Source of the DNA: Pseudomonadota bacterium
GTDB taxonomy: Bacteria; Myxococcota_A; Polyangia; GCA-2747355
Length of the DNA: 64,000 nucleotides
Assembly: GCA_016711215.1 (NCBI GenBank)
Contig: JADJTL010000002.1
Location: 62,001-126,000 of the forward strand
Direction: 5' to 3'
Positions 51,901 to 60,855 of this stretch are shown piece after piece (position 1 is the stretch's first letter; every line of letters begins with the position of its first letter). The notes beneath the pieces are model-generated. The model made no database searches. It saw nothing but the letters and a program-made list of their open reading frames with translations, and was not told where the DNA came from. Both the position numbers and the translations under genes were made by a program.

Positions 51901-53880
51901 ATGACTGCTCCGGTCTCCAGAGTCCTCGTCGTCGACGACAACGAGGAGATTCATCACGATCTACGCAAGATCCTCTGCCGGGAGAACTCGGCGGTGGATC
52001 AGCTCGAGGTCGAGGTCTTCGGCGGCAGCGTGCCGCAGTACGAGGCCCTGGCGATCGATTGCGCGTTTCAGGGCCGCGAGGCCTACGACCTTGCGCAGGA
52101 GGCGCTCCGAGCCGGGCGGCCCTACGCGCTGGCGATCGTCGATGTCCGGATGATGCCCGGCTGGGACGGCGTCGAGACGATCGAGCGGCTCTGGCAGGTC
52201 GACCCCTACCTGCAGGTGCTGATCTGTACCGCCTACACCGATCACTCCTGGGAGGAGATCGTCGGCCGCCTCGGCGAGCGCGATAGCCTGTTGATCCTCC
52301 GCAAGCCCTTCGACGCGATCGAGGTGCTGCAGGCGGTGCATGCGCTGGTCAAGAAGTGGCAGCTTCATCAGCAGGTGCGGCAGCGCATCGATGAGCTCGA
52401 GCGCTCGGTGCAGCACCGGACGCGCGAGCTCGAGCAGGCCAACGCCCAGCTCAAGCGCGAGATCGCCGACCGCGTGCTGGCCGAGGATCAGCTCAAGCAC
52501 CTGGCCACGCATGACTCCTTGACGACCCTCCCCAACCGCGTGCTGCTGCGCGATCGCGTCGCGCAATGCCTGGCGCGGGCCAAGCGCAGCGATCTCTCCG
52601 TCGCGGTGCTCTTGCTCGATCTCGACCGCTTCAAGGAGATCAACGATCGCCTCGGCCATCGCGCCGGTGACCACGTGCTGCAGGTCGTGGCGACCCGCCT
52701 GGCGCGGGCCATCCGCGAATGCGACACGGTAGCGCGCATGGGCGGCGACGAGTTTGTGGTGATTCTCGGCGACCTGGAGCGCAGCGAGGAGGCCCACGCC
52801 GCGACCGAGAGAATTCTCGCCGCGGTCGCCGAGCCGCTGACCGACGAGGGCCTCGACACGCGCGTCACGGCGAGCATCGGGATCGCGCTCTATCCCTCCG
52901 ACGGGACGGACATCGAGACGCTGATCAAGAGCGCCGACATGGCAATGTACCAGGCCAAGCGCGACGGACGCGGCACCGCGCGCCTCTGCACCTCGTGGAT
53001 CACCTCGCGCGCGCTCGAGCGCGCCACGCTGCGGGAGCAGCTCGGCCGCGCCCAGGCACAGAACGAGCTCGAGATGTGGTACCAGCCGCTGCTCGCGCTC
53101 GACGACGGCACGGTCACCGGCGTCGAGGCCCTGCTGCGCTGGCAGCACCCTGAGCTCGGGGTGCTGGAGCCCTCGAAGTTCATCCCGATCGCTGAGGAGT
53201 CCGGCCTGATCGTGCCGATCGGCGACTGGACGATCCGCGCCGCCTGCGACCAGAGTCGCCGCTGGCAAGCGGCGGGCATGGCGCCCTTTCCGGTGGCCGT
53301 CAATGTCTCCGCCCGCCAGCTCCGCCATCCGCAGCTGGTCGACACCGTGCAGCAGGCGCTCGCCGAGGCGCGGATCGACGCGGCCTGCCTCAACCTCGAG
53401 CTGACCGAGAGCGCGGTGATGGAGGACATCGAGCGCTCGCGCGCGACCCTCGTCAAGCTGCATGAGAGCGGGGTGCGGATCATCATCGACGACTTCGGTG
53501 CCGGCTACTCCGCGCTCAGCCGCTTGAAGGAGCTACCGATCTACGCGCTCAAGATCGACCGCTTCTTCATCCACAACATCATCGACGACGACCGCGATGC
53601 GGCGATCGTCGTGGCGATCATGGCCCTCGCGCATTCGTTGAACATCCGCGTGATCGCCGAGGGGATCGAGACGCGGCAGCAGGTCGAGCGCCTGCGCGAG
53701 CTGCGCTCCCGGCCGCTGATGGAGCCCCGCTGCGACTCGATCCAGGGCTTCTTCCTCGGCCGCCCGATGCCGGATCGCGAGATCACGGCGCTGCTCAACG
53801 AGAAGCTCGGACGCTCCGTCACTGGCCACGGGCTCGCGCAGGTCGCTGCCGGCGGCGCAGCCCGCGCCGAGCGGGAGTAG
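51901..53880 (+). CDS. Response regulator with GGDEF and EAL domains
   Basis: The start at 51901 (MTAPVSRVLVVDDNEE). The receiver domain has DDNEEIHHD and the phosphoacceptor Asp in AIVDVRMMPGWDG, with an insert between strands 1 and 3. A coiled coil (about 160-200) leads to GGDEF (RMGGDEFVVIL, intact) and EAL (GVEALLRWQHP, DDFGAGYSALSRLKELP, EGIETRQQ, intact). Both c-di-GMP synthesis and hydrolysis are possible; which dominates cannot be said. 659 residues. The sensor kinase gene follows 22 bases downstream. Confidence 0.94.
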   Translation: MTAPVSRVLVVDDNEEIHHDLRKILCRENSAVDQLEVEVFGGSVPQYEALAIDCAFQGREAYDLAQEALRAGRPYALAIVDVRMMPGWDGVETIERLWQVDPYLQVLICTAYTDHSWEEIVGRLGERDSLLILRKPFDAIEVLQAVHALVKKWQLHQQVRQRIDELERSVQHRTRELEQANAQLKREIADRVLAEDQLKHLATHDSLTTLPNRVLLRDRVAQCLARAKRSDLSVAVLLLDLDRFKEINDRLGHRAGDHVLQVVATRLARAIRECDTVARMGGDEFVVILGDLERSEEAHAATERILAAVAEPLTDEGLDTRVTASIGIALYPSDGTDIETLIKSADMAMYQAKRDGRGTARLCTSWITSRALERATLREQLGRAQAQNELEMWYQPLLALDDGTVTGVEALLRWQHPELGVLEPSKFIPIAEESGLIVPIGDWTIRAACDQSRRWQAAGMAPFPVAVNVSARQLRHPQLVDTVQQALAEARIDAACLNLELTESAVMEDIERSRATLVKLHESGVRIIIDDFGAGYSALSRLKELPIYALKIDRFFIHNIIDDDRDAAIVVAIMALAHSLNIRVIAEGIETRQQVERLRELRSRPLMEPRCDSIQGFFLGRPMPDREITALLNEKLGRSVTGHGLAQVAAGGAARAERE

Positions 53881-53902
53881 GGTCGGTCGCTGGGATGCTG
53901 CG

Positions 53903-55486
53903 ATGACACTGCGAGGCAAGCTGATCACCGTGCAGATCGCCGTCATCGCCATCCTGGCGGTGGCCTTCGGCGTGCTGATCGCCGGCTTCTTCTCGCGCAC
54001 GCTGCCGATGCTGACGCAGGGCCTGGCGACGAAGACCCATTCCTGCCTGCAGGGCGTGCTGCGCGACGCGGACCTCGGACTCGGCGCGCAGGACCAGGCG
54101 CTGCTCGCCAGGGCGATGGACCGCTGCAACCACGGGCAGCTCAAGGATCCGGATCTCGCCTTCGTGGCGGTGCTCGACCGCGAGGGCAAGCTCGTGGCGT
54201 CGCGCGGCCGAGCGCCCGCGCGGCTCGGCCAGGGCCTGCCCAGCGCGCCCTACCTGGTGCTGCGCGCGGCGCACGGCTTCCGCGGCTATGCGGAGGTCGC
54301 GCTCGAGGGCATGCGCCTGGGCACGGTCGTCGCCGAATACAGCACGGCGCGGCTCGAGCAGTGGAAGCACCTGATCGTGCTCTTCTCTGCCAGCGCGCTG
54401 GTGCTGGTGCTGCTCTCGACGCTGGCCTCGGTGGGCTTCGCGATGGCGCTGGTCAAGCCGCTGCGCCACATGATCCGCTTCGTGCATCAGGTCGCGCAGG
54501 GGCGCTTGGAGAGCCGGCTCGAGGTGCAGGCCAGCGACGAGCTCGGCCTGCTCGCGGAGGACCTGAACACGATGACGACCAAGCTGCGCCGGTCGCGCGA
54601 GCTGCTCGCCGAGGCCTCGCGCGGCGCCGGCATGGCCGAGGTCGCGATCAGCGTGCTGCATAACGTCGGCAACGTGCTCAACAGCGTCAACACCTCGACC
54701 TACGTGATCGGCGACCAGGTGCGCCGGTCGAAGGCGAGCACGGTCGCACGCCTCGCGGAGCTGATCGATGGCCACGCGGCCGACCTGCCCGCGTTTCTCA
54801 GCGAGGACGAGCGCGGCAAGCGCGTCCCGGCGCTGCTCTCGGCGGTCGCCGAGCAGCTCGCCACCGAGCGGACCGCGCTGCTCGACGAGATTCGGCGCCT
54901 CCGGGAGAGCGTCACGCATATCAACACCATCGTCGCCACCCAGCAGCAATACGCTGGCGCCAGCATGATCGAGGAGGGCGTCGATCTCGCCGAGGTCGCC
55001 GATTCGGCGCTGCAGCTCAGCGACGACGCCTATCGAGAGGGGCAGGTCGCGGTCGTTCGCGACTACGTGCCTCTGCCGCGGGTCGCGACCGACCGCCACA
55101 AGGTCGTCCAGATCCTGGTCAACCTGCTGCGCAATGCGCGCGAGGCGCTGGGCGCCACCGAACCAGAGCGGCGCGAGGTCACCGTGCGCCTGCGACCCGA
55201 CGGCGAGCGCGTCCTGATCTCCGTGACGGACACCGGCGTGGGCATCCGCGAGCAAGATCTGACGCGGATCTTTCGCCATGGCTTCACGACGAAGGAGCAT
55301 GGTCACGGCTTCGGCCTGCACTACAGCGCCAACTCGGCCACCGACCTCGGCGGCTCGCTCGACGCGAGCAGCGCCGGCCCAGGTACCGGAGCGACCTTCA
55401 CGCTGGTGCTGCCCCTGCCAGAGAGCGCGGCGGCGCCTCAGCGCGTCGACGAGACGCCGTGCTTGAGCAACAGCCGGGAGAGATAG
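53903..55486 (+). CDS. Membrane sensor histidine kinase (non-canonical H-box)
   Basis: 527 residues. Two membrane helices (about 7-28 and 155-180) frame a periplasmic sensor domain with paired Cys. A HAMP domain follows (MALVKPLRHMIRFVHQVAQGRLE). The phospho-acceptor region is EVAISVLHNVGNVLNSVN, the variant H-box of kinases with a VLHNVGN motif rather than HExxTP. The ATPase domain has LVNLLRNAREAL, TDTGVGI, FRHGFTTK and GHGFGLHYSA. It probably phosphorylates the REC-GGDEF-EAL protein upstream. Its end overlaps the convergent FHA gene by 49 bases. Confidence 0.88.
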   Translation: MTLRGKLITVQIAVIAILAVAFGVLIAGFFSRTLPMLTQGLATKTHSCLQGVLRDADLGLGAQDQALLARAMDRCNHGQLKDPDLAFVAVLDREGKLVASRGRAPARLGQGLPSAPYLVLRAAHGFRGYAEVALEGMRLGTVVAEYSTARLEQWKHLIVLFSASALVLVLLSTLASVGFAMALVKPLRHMIRFVHQVAQGRLESRLEVQASDELGLLAEDLNTMTTKLRRSRELLAEASRGAGMAEVAISVLHNVGNVLNSVNTSTYVIGDQVRRSKASTVARLAELIDGHAADLPAFLSEDERGKRVPALLSAVAEQLATERTALLDEIRRLRESVTHINTIVATQQQYAGASMIEEGVDLAEVADSALQLSDDAYREGQVAVVRDYVPLPRVATDRHKVVQILVNLLRNAREALGATEPERREVTVRLRPDGERVLISVTDTGVGIREQDLTRIFRHGFTTKEHGHGFGLHYSANSATDLGGSLDASSAGPGTGATFTLVLPLPESAAAPQRVDETPCLSNSRER

Positions 55487-56808
55487 GTCCGATCGGTCTG
55501 GGCCAGGCGGGCCGCCTGCGAGACATTGCCCCCCGTGTGGCGTAGCAGCGCTTCGAGGTAGGCGCGCTCGAAGCGGCCCACCGCCTGCTCCTTGGCCTCC
55601 CTGAACGAGACCGCGAGGTCGAGCGCCAGGCTGCTGGGCGCGGGCTGCGCGGCGCCGCCGCCCAGCCCTCCCGCCAGCGCCGCCCCCGCGCCAAGGCTCT
55701 CTGCGGCCCCGAGCGCCAGGCGACGGAGGTGATTGCGCAGCTCGCGCACGTTCCCCGGCCAGGCGTAGCCCCTGAGCTGCTCGTTGAGCGCCGGGTCGAG
55801 CGCCGCCCTCCCGCCCGCCCCCAGCTCATCGAGGAGCAGACGCGCCAGCGGCTCGAGGTCCTCGGGTCGCTCGCGCAGCGGCGGCATCCGCACCTGAAAG
55901 ACGGAGAGCCGATAGTAGAGGTCGGCGCGGAAGGCACCGCGATTGACCTCCTCCTCCAGACAGCGGTTCGTCGCGGCGATGATGCGCAGGTCGAGCGCCA
56001 GGTCGCGACCGCCGCCGACGCGGCGAATCGTCCGCTGCTCGACCGCGCGCAGCAGCCGGGTCTGCAGCTCGAGCGGGAGCTCGCCAATCTCGTCGAGGAA
56101 GATCGTCCCGCCCTCCGCGCGCTCGAAGGCGCCGGCGTAGTCGCTATGCGCCGAGGTGAAGGCGCCGCGCGTGTGGCCGAAGAGCTCGCTCTCCAACAGG
56201 TTGGGCGGGATGGCCCCGCAATCGACGACGACGAAGGGTCGCTGCGCGCGGGGGCTGCGCTCGGCGATCGACTGCGCGCAGAACTCCTTGCCGGTGCCCG
56301 TCTCGCCGGTGATCAGGACCGTCTCGTCGGTGGGCGCCACCCGCTCGAGCAGCGCGAAGACGGCGCGCATCGCCGGGCTGACGCCGATCAGCCGGCCGAA
56401 GACGGGCAGCGCGCTGAGCGGCTCGGCGACCTGCTCGGCGAGCGTCTCGACCCTGACCTGGGAGCGGCCGACCTGGACCAGCGTGCCTGAGGGCACGAGC
56501 GCCTCGCGCAGCCGCACGTTGCCGGCGAGCCAGCTGCCATTGGTCGAGGCCAGATCGCGCAAGGCGAGGCCGTCGGCGCGCGGCGTGATCGCCAGGTGGA
56601 TGCGCGAGACGGCCTCGTCACGGAGCTGCAGCGTGTTGCCCGGCTGCGTGCCCACGTGGGCCAGTCGCGCCTCGGTCACCGCGACGGCGCCGAGGTCGAT
56701 GCCGGCCATCACCTCGAGCCGCAGCTTCGGGTGCAGCAAGGCCTGCGTCGGCGCGCTGATCACCGCCGTCTGCGCCGCGCCTGTCGGTTGGTCGAAATCG
56801 CCGTTCAT
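55438..56808 (-). CDS. FHA-domain sigma54-dependent transcription activator
   Basis: 456 residues. The N-terminal FHA domain (about 45-125: DEAVSRIHLAITPR, DLASTNGSWL) binds phosphothreonine. The AAA+ domain has Walker A GETGTGKEFCA, the sigma54-contact loop RGAFTSA (usually GAFTGA), Walker B GGTIFLDEIGELP and GYAWPGNVRELRN. A Fis-type helix-turn-helix ends it (GNVSQAARLAQTDRTYLSRLLLKHG). It likely activates sigma54 promoters in response to a Ser/Thr kinase, a layout common in myxobacteria. The kinase is not in the window. Confidence 0.93.
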   Translation of the reverse strand: MNGDFDQPTGAAQTAVISAPTQALLHPKLRLEVMAGIDLGAVAVTEARLAHVGTQPGNTLQLRDEAVSRIHLAITPRADGLALRDLASTNGSWLAGNVRLREALVPSGTLVQVGRSQVRVETLAEQVAEPLSALPVFGRLIGVSPAMRAVFALLERVAPTDETVLITGETGTGKEFCAQSIAERSPRAQRPFVVVDCGAIPPNLLESELFGHTRGAFTSAHSDYAGAFERAEGGTIFLDEIGELPLELQTRLLRAVEQRTIRRVGGGRDLALDLRIIAATNRCLEEEVNRGAFRADLYYRLSVFQVRMPPLRERPEDLEPLARLLLDELGAGGRAALDPALNEQLRGYAWPGNVRELRNHLRRLALGAAESLGAGAALAGGLGGGAAQPAPSSLALDLAVSFREAKEQAVGRFERAYLEALLRHTGGNVSQAARLAQTDRTYLSRLLLKHGVSSTR

Positions 56809-56847
56809 CGGCCCTGCTCCGGCGACACTCGGCTCCGAGCGTCCTCG

Positions 56848-57234
56848 CTACTCGACGACGGCGTCGGCCTCCAGCTCGATCAGCCAGTCAGCGCCGATGA
56901 AGCCCGCGACCTCGACGAAGGTGCACGCGGGGCGAATCGTGCCGAAGACCTCGCCATGCGCCCGCGCGGCCTCCTTCCAGCTGGCGATGTCGCGCAGCAT
57001 CAGGCGGGTGCGGATCACCTGCTCGAGGCCGCCACCAGCGCGCTCCAGGGCATCGCGGATGATCTCGAGGCAGCGGCGCGTTTGCCCGTAGAGGTCGCCG
57101 GGACAGGCCGTGCTGCCATCGGCGGCGATTGGTGCCGTGCCGGCCACGGCGATCCACGGCCCATGTCGCACCGCGCGCGAGAAGCCAATCGAGGGCTCGA
57201 AGGCGGAGCCCGAGGAAATCAGCGTTCGACCCAT
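56848..57234 (-). CDS. RidA/YjgF family protein
   Basis: ATG at 57234 follows AAGGAGGA; 128 residues, the normal length. Family features: PSIGFSRAVRHGPWIAVAGTAP, GDLYGQTRRCLEIIRDALERAGG, VIRTRLMLRDIASW and RPACTFVEVAGFI (substrate-binding Arg). RidA hydrolyses reactive enamine/imine intermediates from amino acid metabolism. Some paralogues have other roles. Divergent from the SNF2 gene. Confidence 0.92.
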   Translation of the reverse strand: MGRTLISSGSAFEPSIGFSRAVRHGPWIAVAGTAPIAADGSTACPGDLYGQTRRCLEIIRDALERAGGGLEQVIRTRLMLRDIASWKEAARAHGEVFGTIRPACTFVEVAGFIGADWLIELEADAVVE

Positions 57235-57484
57235 CGCAATCCTCCTTGGCGAGACCCGGCATTGTGCGTCGAGAGGGATCATCGCGTCCAGCTCCGCGCA
57301 CCGCGCGGGCCCCGCGCGCCGCCTCGTGCGGGCGCTGCGGCGGCCGTAGCGATCGTTCCAGGCTGAACGACCCAACCCGCTGCACAACGCGCAACGGCAC
57401 AACGCGCTCAACGGCTTGTCGGCGCGCGGCCGCTGGCCCATGCTGCCGCGCGTCGCGCGAGCTGCTGCGCGCAGGGTGGGAGCG

Positions 57485-60400
57485 ATGTCGCAGTCGATGC
57501 TGGATGCGGTGCGGGGCGAGTGCTCGGCGCGCACGTGGTCGCGTGGGGTCGAGCTGGCGCGGCGCGGCGCCGTGGTCTTGCTGCGCCACGATCCGAAGGA
57601 GGCGCTCTTGCGCGTCCAGGTGGTCGGCCGCGCGGTAAGCCCGTCGGTGCGGCTCTTTCCCGGCGACGACGACTGGTCCTGCGACTGCCGTGGCGCCGAC
57701 GACCCCTGCGAGCATGTGGCAGCGGCGGTGATCGCCTGGCGGCGGGGTCTCGACGAGCGCCCCGACGAGGCCGCCTCAGCCCCCTCGAGCACCGCGGCGC
57801 GGGTGCCCGCGCGCGTGGGCTACCGCCTGACGCGCGAGCGCGAGCGCAAGGGCAGCGTCGGGCTCGGCCTGCAGCGTGTAATCGTCGACGCGGCCGGCGA
57901 ACGCCCGCTGCAGCAAGCGCTCGTGCGCCCCTCGACCAGCGACGGACGCGCGGCCATCCACTGTGAGATCGCCGCGTCACGGGCCGATCTGACCGTAGAG
58001 CTGGCGCTCGGCGGACCACGGCGCCTGAGCGGCGGACGCCTGCCACCGACGACCCTGCGCGAGGTCCTGGCGGCGCTGCGCGAGGGCGAGGATCTGACGC
58101 TCGACGGCCAGCCCGTGCAGATCGGCGAGCCGCGCCCGGCGCTGCGCGCCCTGGTCACGGAAGAGGGTGGCGGCTGGCTGCTGCGCATCGAGCCAAACCC
58201 CGAGGCGGGCGAGGCCTTCGACAACGGCGCCCTGCTCGATGGCACCGTGCTCCATCCGAGCAGCGAGCCGTCCCTGACCGCCGCCGAGCTCGAGCGCTTG
58301 CGCAAGGGCCGCCACCTGGGCCCGACGGAGGGCACCTGGCTGGCCTCCGAGCTGCTGCCACGACTGCAGGCGGAGCTGCCCGTGCAGGTGCTGAGCCCGC
58401 GACTGCCGCGCGCCGCAAGCCTTCCGCCGCACCTGCAAGTCCAGCTCACGCGCGAGGGCGACACGCTGCTGGCCTTGAGCACGATTGTCTACGGTCAGCC
58501 GCCCGCGGCCCGGGTGATCAATGGCCGGCTCGTGGCCACCAGCGGCGCCAACCAGGTGCCGCTGCGCGACCTCGAGGAGGAGCTGCGCCTGACGCGCTGG
58601 CTCGAGCGCATGACCCCACTGCGGACGGGGCGCAGTGAGCGCTTCCCGACGGCCGCCGCCCTGGCGCTGCTGCCCGCGCTGCGCTCGGCGCGCAAGGTCG
58701 AGCTGGTCGATGCGGGCGAGGCCGTCGCACGCTGGCTGACGCCGACGGCGCCGCTCCTGCCCTGCGTGCGGATCTCCGCCGAGGGCTTCCACTGCGACTT
58801 CACGGTGACCGGCACCGCCCCGCCTGCGGCCGCTGGCGCGCCAGGGGGCGGGGCGACCGTGCTCGCCGCGGCAGGGGAGCGACGGGTCGCCGCGCGGGCG
58901 GTGCTCACCGCCTGGGAGCAGGGGCAGCAGTGGTTCGCGCTCGACGGGGGCGGACTGGCGCCGCTGCCGCACGACTGGCTCGAGCGCTACGGAGCGCAGG
59001 TCGCGGAGTTGCTGGCGGCCCGCGACGAGCGCACGGAGAAGGTCCCGCCGGCGGCCCGCCTCGAGCTGGCGCGCCTCGCGGCCGCGCTCGATCTGGTCGT
59101 GCCGATCGAGCTCGCCGAGCTGCGCGCGCGCCTCGAGGGCACGCAGGCCCTACCGGCGCTGACGCTCCCCGCGGACCTGAGGGCGGAGCTCAGGCCCTAT
59201 CAGCAGGAGGGCGTGAGGTGGCTGACGCTGCTGCGCGACGCCGGCATCGGCGCGCTGCTGGCCGACGACATGGGCCTGGGCAAGACGCTGCAGGCGCTCT
59301 GTGCGCTGCGCGGCCGCACCCTCGTCGTGGCGCCCACCAGCGTCTTGCGGGGCTGGGCCGCCGAGGTCGCGCGCTTTCGCCCACGCCTGAGCGTCTCCCT
59401 CTACCACGGCCCGGGGCGGCGCCTCGACCCCTCCGCCGACGTCACGCTGACCAGCTACGCCCTGCTGCGCCTCGACGTCGAAGGGCTCGCGGCGGAGCAG
59501 TGGGACTGCCTGGTGCTCGACGAAGCGCAGACCGTGCGCAATGCCGAGAGTCAGGTGGCCCAGGCCGCCTTTCGACTGCGCGCGACCTGGCGCCTGGCGC
59601 TCACCGGCACGCCGGTCGAGAACCGCCTCGAGGACCTCTGGAGCCAGCTCCAGCTCCTCAACCCTGGTCTGCTTGGCGGGCGCAGTGACTTCACCGAGCG
59701 CTACGCTCGCCCGATCGGCGAGGGCAACACCGCCGCGGCCGAAGGGCTGCGCCAGCGCACGCGACCCTTCATCCTGCGCCGCCGCAAGGCGGAGGTCGCG
59801 CGCGATTTGCCCGCGCGCAGCGAGCGCGTGCTCTACGTGCAGCTCAGCGCCGAGGAGCGCCGCAGCTACGACGCCGTGCTCGCCGCGACGCGGCAGGAGG
59901 TGCTGCAGCAGCTCGGCCAGGGCGGCAACGTGCTCGGTGCCCTGGCGGCGCTGTTGCGCCTACGCCAGGCGGCCTGTCATCGGGGGCTGCTGCCGGGCCT
60001 CTTGCCCGACGGGGCGACCCCGCCGAGCTCGTCGAAGCTCGAGCTCCTGACCGAGACGCTGCGGCAGGCGCTGGCCGAGGGCCATAAGGCGCTGGTTTTC
60101 TCGCAGTGGACCTCGCTCCTCGATCTCACCGAGCCGCTGCTGCGCGCGGCGGGCATCGACTTCTTGCGCCTCGATGGCGCGACCCGCGACCGCCAGGCGG
60201 TGATCGACGGCTTTCAGCGCGCGGGAGGGCCGCCGGTGCTGCTGATCTCGCTCAAGGCGGGGGGCGTGGGCGTGACGCTGACGGCGGCCGATCACGTCTT
60301 CCTGCTCGACCCGTGGTGGAATCCCGCCGTCGAGGACCAGGCTGCCGACCGTGCCCATCGCATCGGCCAGACGCGCCCGGTGCTGATCCACCGACTCGTC

Positions 60401-60532
60401 ACCGAGGACACCGTAGAGGAGCGCGTGCTGGCGCTGCAGCAGCAGAAGCGCGGCCTCGCCGCGGCCGCCCTCGACGAGGGCGCCGTGGCCACGGCGCTGA
60501 CGCGCGACGAGCTGCTCGCGTTACTGGACTAG
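57485..60532 (+). CDS. SWI2/SNF2-family helicase with SWIM zinc finger
   Basis: 1015 residues from the ATG at 57485 (an upstream in-frame ATG at 57440 is possible). The SWIM motif is C66-D-C68...C75-E-H77 (CxC-x6-CxH). A long middle region follows, then the helicase: DDMGLGKTL, VVAPTSVLRGW, LVLDEAQTVRN (DEAQ box), LTGTPVENRL, and C-terminal ALVFSQWTSLLDL, LLISLKAGGVGVTLT and DPWWNPAVEDQAADRAHRIGQ. Proteins of this design are thought to act on nucleoprotein or RNA polymerase complexes; no partner is encoded beside it. Confidence 0.93.
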   Translation: MSQSMLDAVRGECSARTWSRGVELARRGAVVLLRHDPKEALLRVQVVGRAVSPSVRLFPGDDDWSCDCRGADDPCEHVAAAVIAWRRGLDERPDEAASAPSSTAARVPARVGYRLTRERERKGSVGLGLQRVIVDAAGERPLQQALVRPSTSDGRAAIHCEIAASRADLTVELALGGPRRLSGGRLPPTTLREVLAALREGEDLTLDGQPVQIGEPRPALRALVTEEGGGWLLRIEPNPEAGEAFDNGALLDGTVLHPSSEPSLTAAELERLRKGRHLGPTEGTWLASELLPRLQAELPVQVLSPRLPRAASLPPHLQVQLTREGDTLLALSTIVYGQPPAARVINGRLVATSGANQVPLRDLEEELRLTRWLERMTPLRTGRSERFPTAAALALLPALRSARKVELVDAGEAVARWLTPTAPLLPCVRISAEGFHCDFTVTGTAPPAAAGAPGGGATVLAAAGERRVAARAVLTAWEQGQQWFALDGGGLAPLPHDWLERYGAQVAELLAARDERTEKVPPAARLELARLAAALDLVVPIELAELRARLEGTQALPALTLPADLRAELRPYQQEGVRWLTLLRDAGIGALLADDMGLGKTLQALCALRGRTLVVAPTSVLRGWAAEVARFRPRLSVSLYHGPGRRLDPSADVTLTSYALLRLDVEGLAAEQWDCLVLDEAQTVRNAESQVAQAAFRLRATWRLALTGTPVENRLEDLWSQLQLLNPGLLGGRSDFTERYARPIGEGNTAAAEGLRQRTRPFILRRRKAEVARDLPARSERVLYVQLSAEERRSYDAVLAATRQEVLQQLGQGGNVLGALAALLRLRQAACHRGLLPGLLPDGATPPSSSKLELLTETLRQALAEGHKALVFSQWTSLLDLTEPLLRAAGIDFLRLDGATRDRQAVIDGFQRAGGPPVLLISLKAGGVGVTLTAADHVFLLDPWWNPAVEDQAADRAHRIGQTRPVLIHRLVTEDTVEERVLALQQQKRGLAAAALDEGAVATALTRDELLALLD

Positions 60533-60855
60533 TTGGCGGACTGGTTGCTGACGTAAGGGCCCGTGGATCGATTGCTCGGGTCGCAGTGCCGTGCCTGGCG
60601 ACGGGAGCAATCGATCCACGGATGGCCAAGCAGCGCGGCGCGCTCCGGCGAGCCTCCAGCCACGCCCACGCCCTCGCCCTCGCAGCCCTCGATTCTGTTG
60701 CGGCTCGAACCCTCGAGCCCCAGCGCCTGAGCCAAGGTCGGAGGCTAATTGTCGCTTGGGCCTTGCGGTGCCACTGCGCGTCAGCTACCGAGGATCGGTC
60801 CATTGGGCGGGCTCGGCCGCTGAGGCCGTGACCGCTTCGCGACGAGGAGGCTGCT
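60533..60855. other. Intergenic region with long inverted repeat
   Basis: 323 bases between the SNF2 gene and a hypothetical gene. It contains a 17-base perfect inverted repeat (60561-60621). No supported gene; the remaining sequence holds short frames without ribosome binding sites. Confidence 0.55.
60561..60621. other. 17-bp perfect inverted repeat, possible terminator or operator
   Basis: Arms ccgtggatcgattgctc (60561-60577) and its exact reverse complement (60605-60621) are separated by 27 bases. It starts 28 bases after the SNF2 stop. There is no T-run after it, so a classical intrinsic terminator is unlikely; a hairpin terminating in another way or a protein-binding site fits. Confidence 0.75.

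Noticed and set aside
60541..60630. Intrinsic terminator at the 17-bp inverted repeat
   Set aside because: No T-run follows the second arm and the loop is 27 bases; kept only as an inverted repeat of unknown use.
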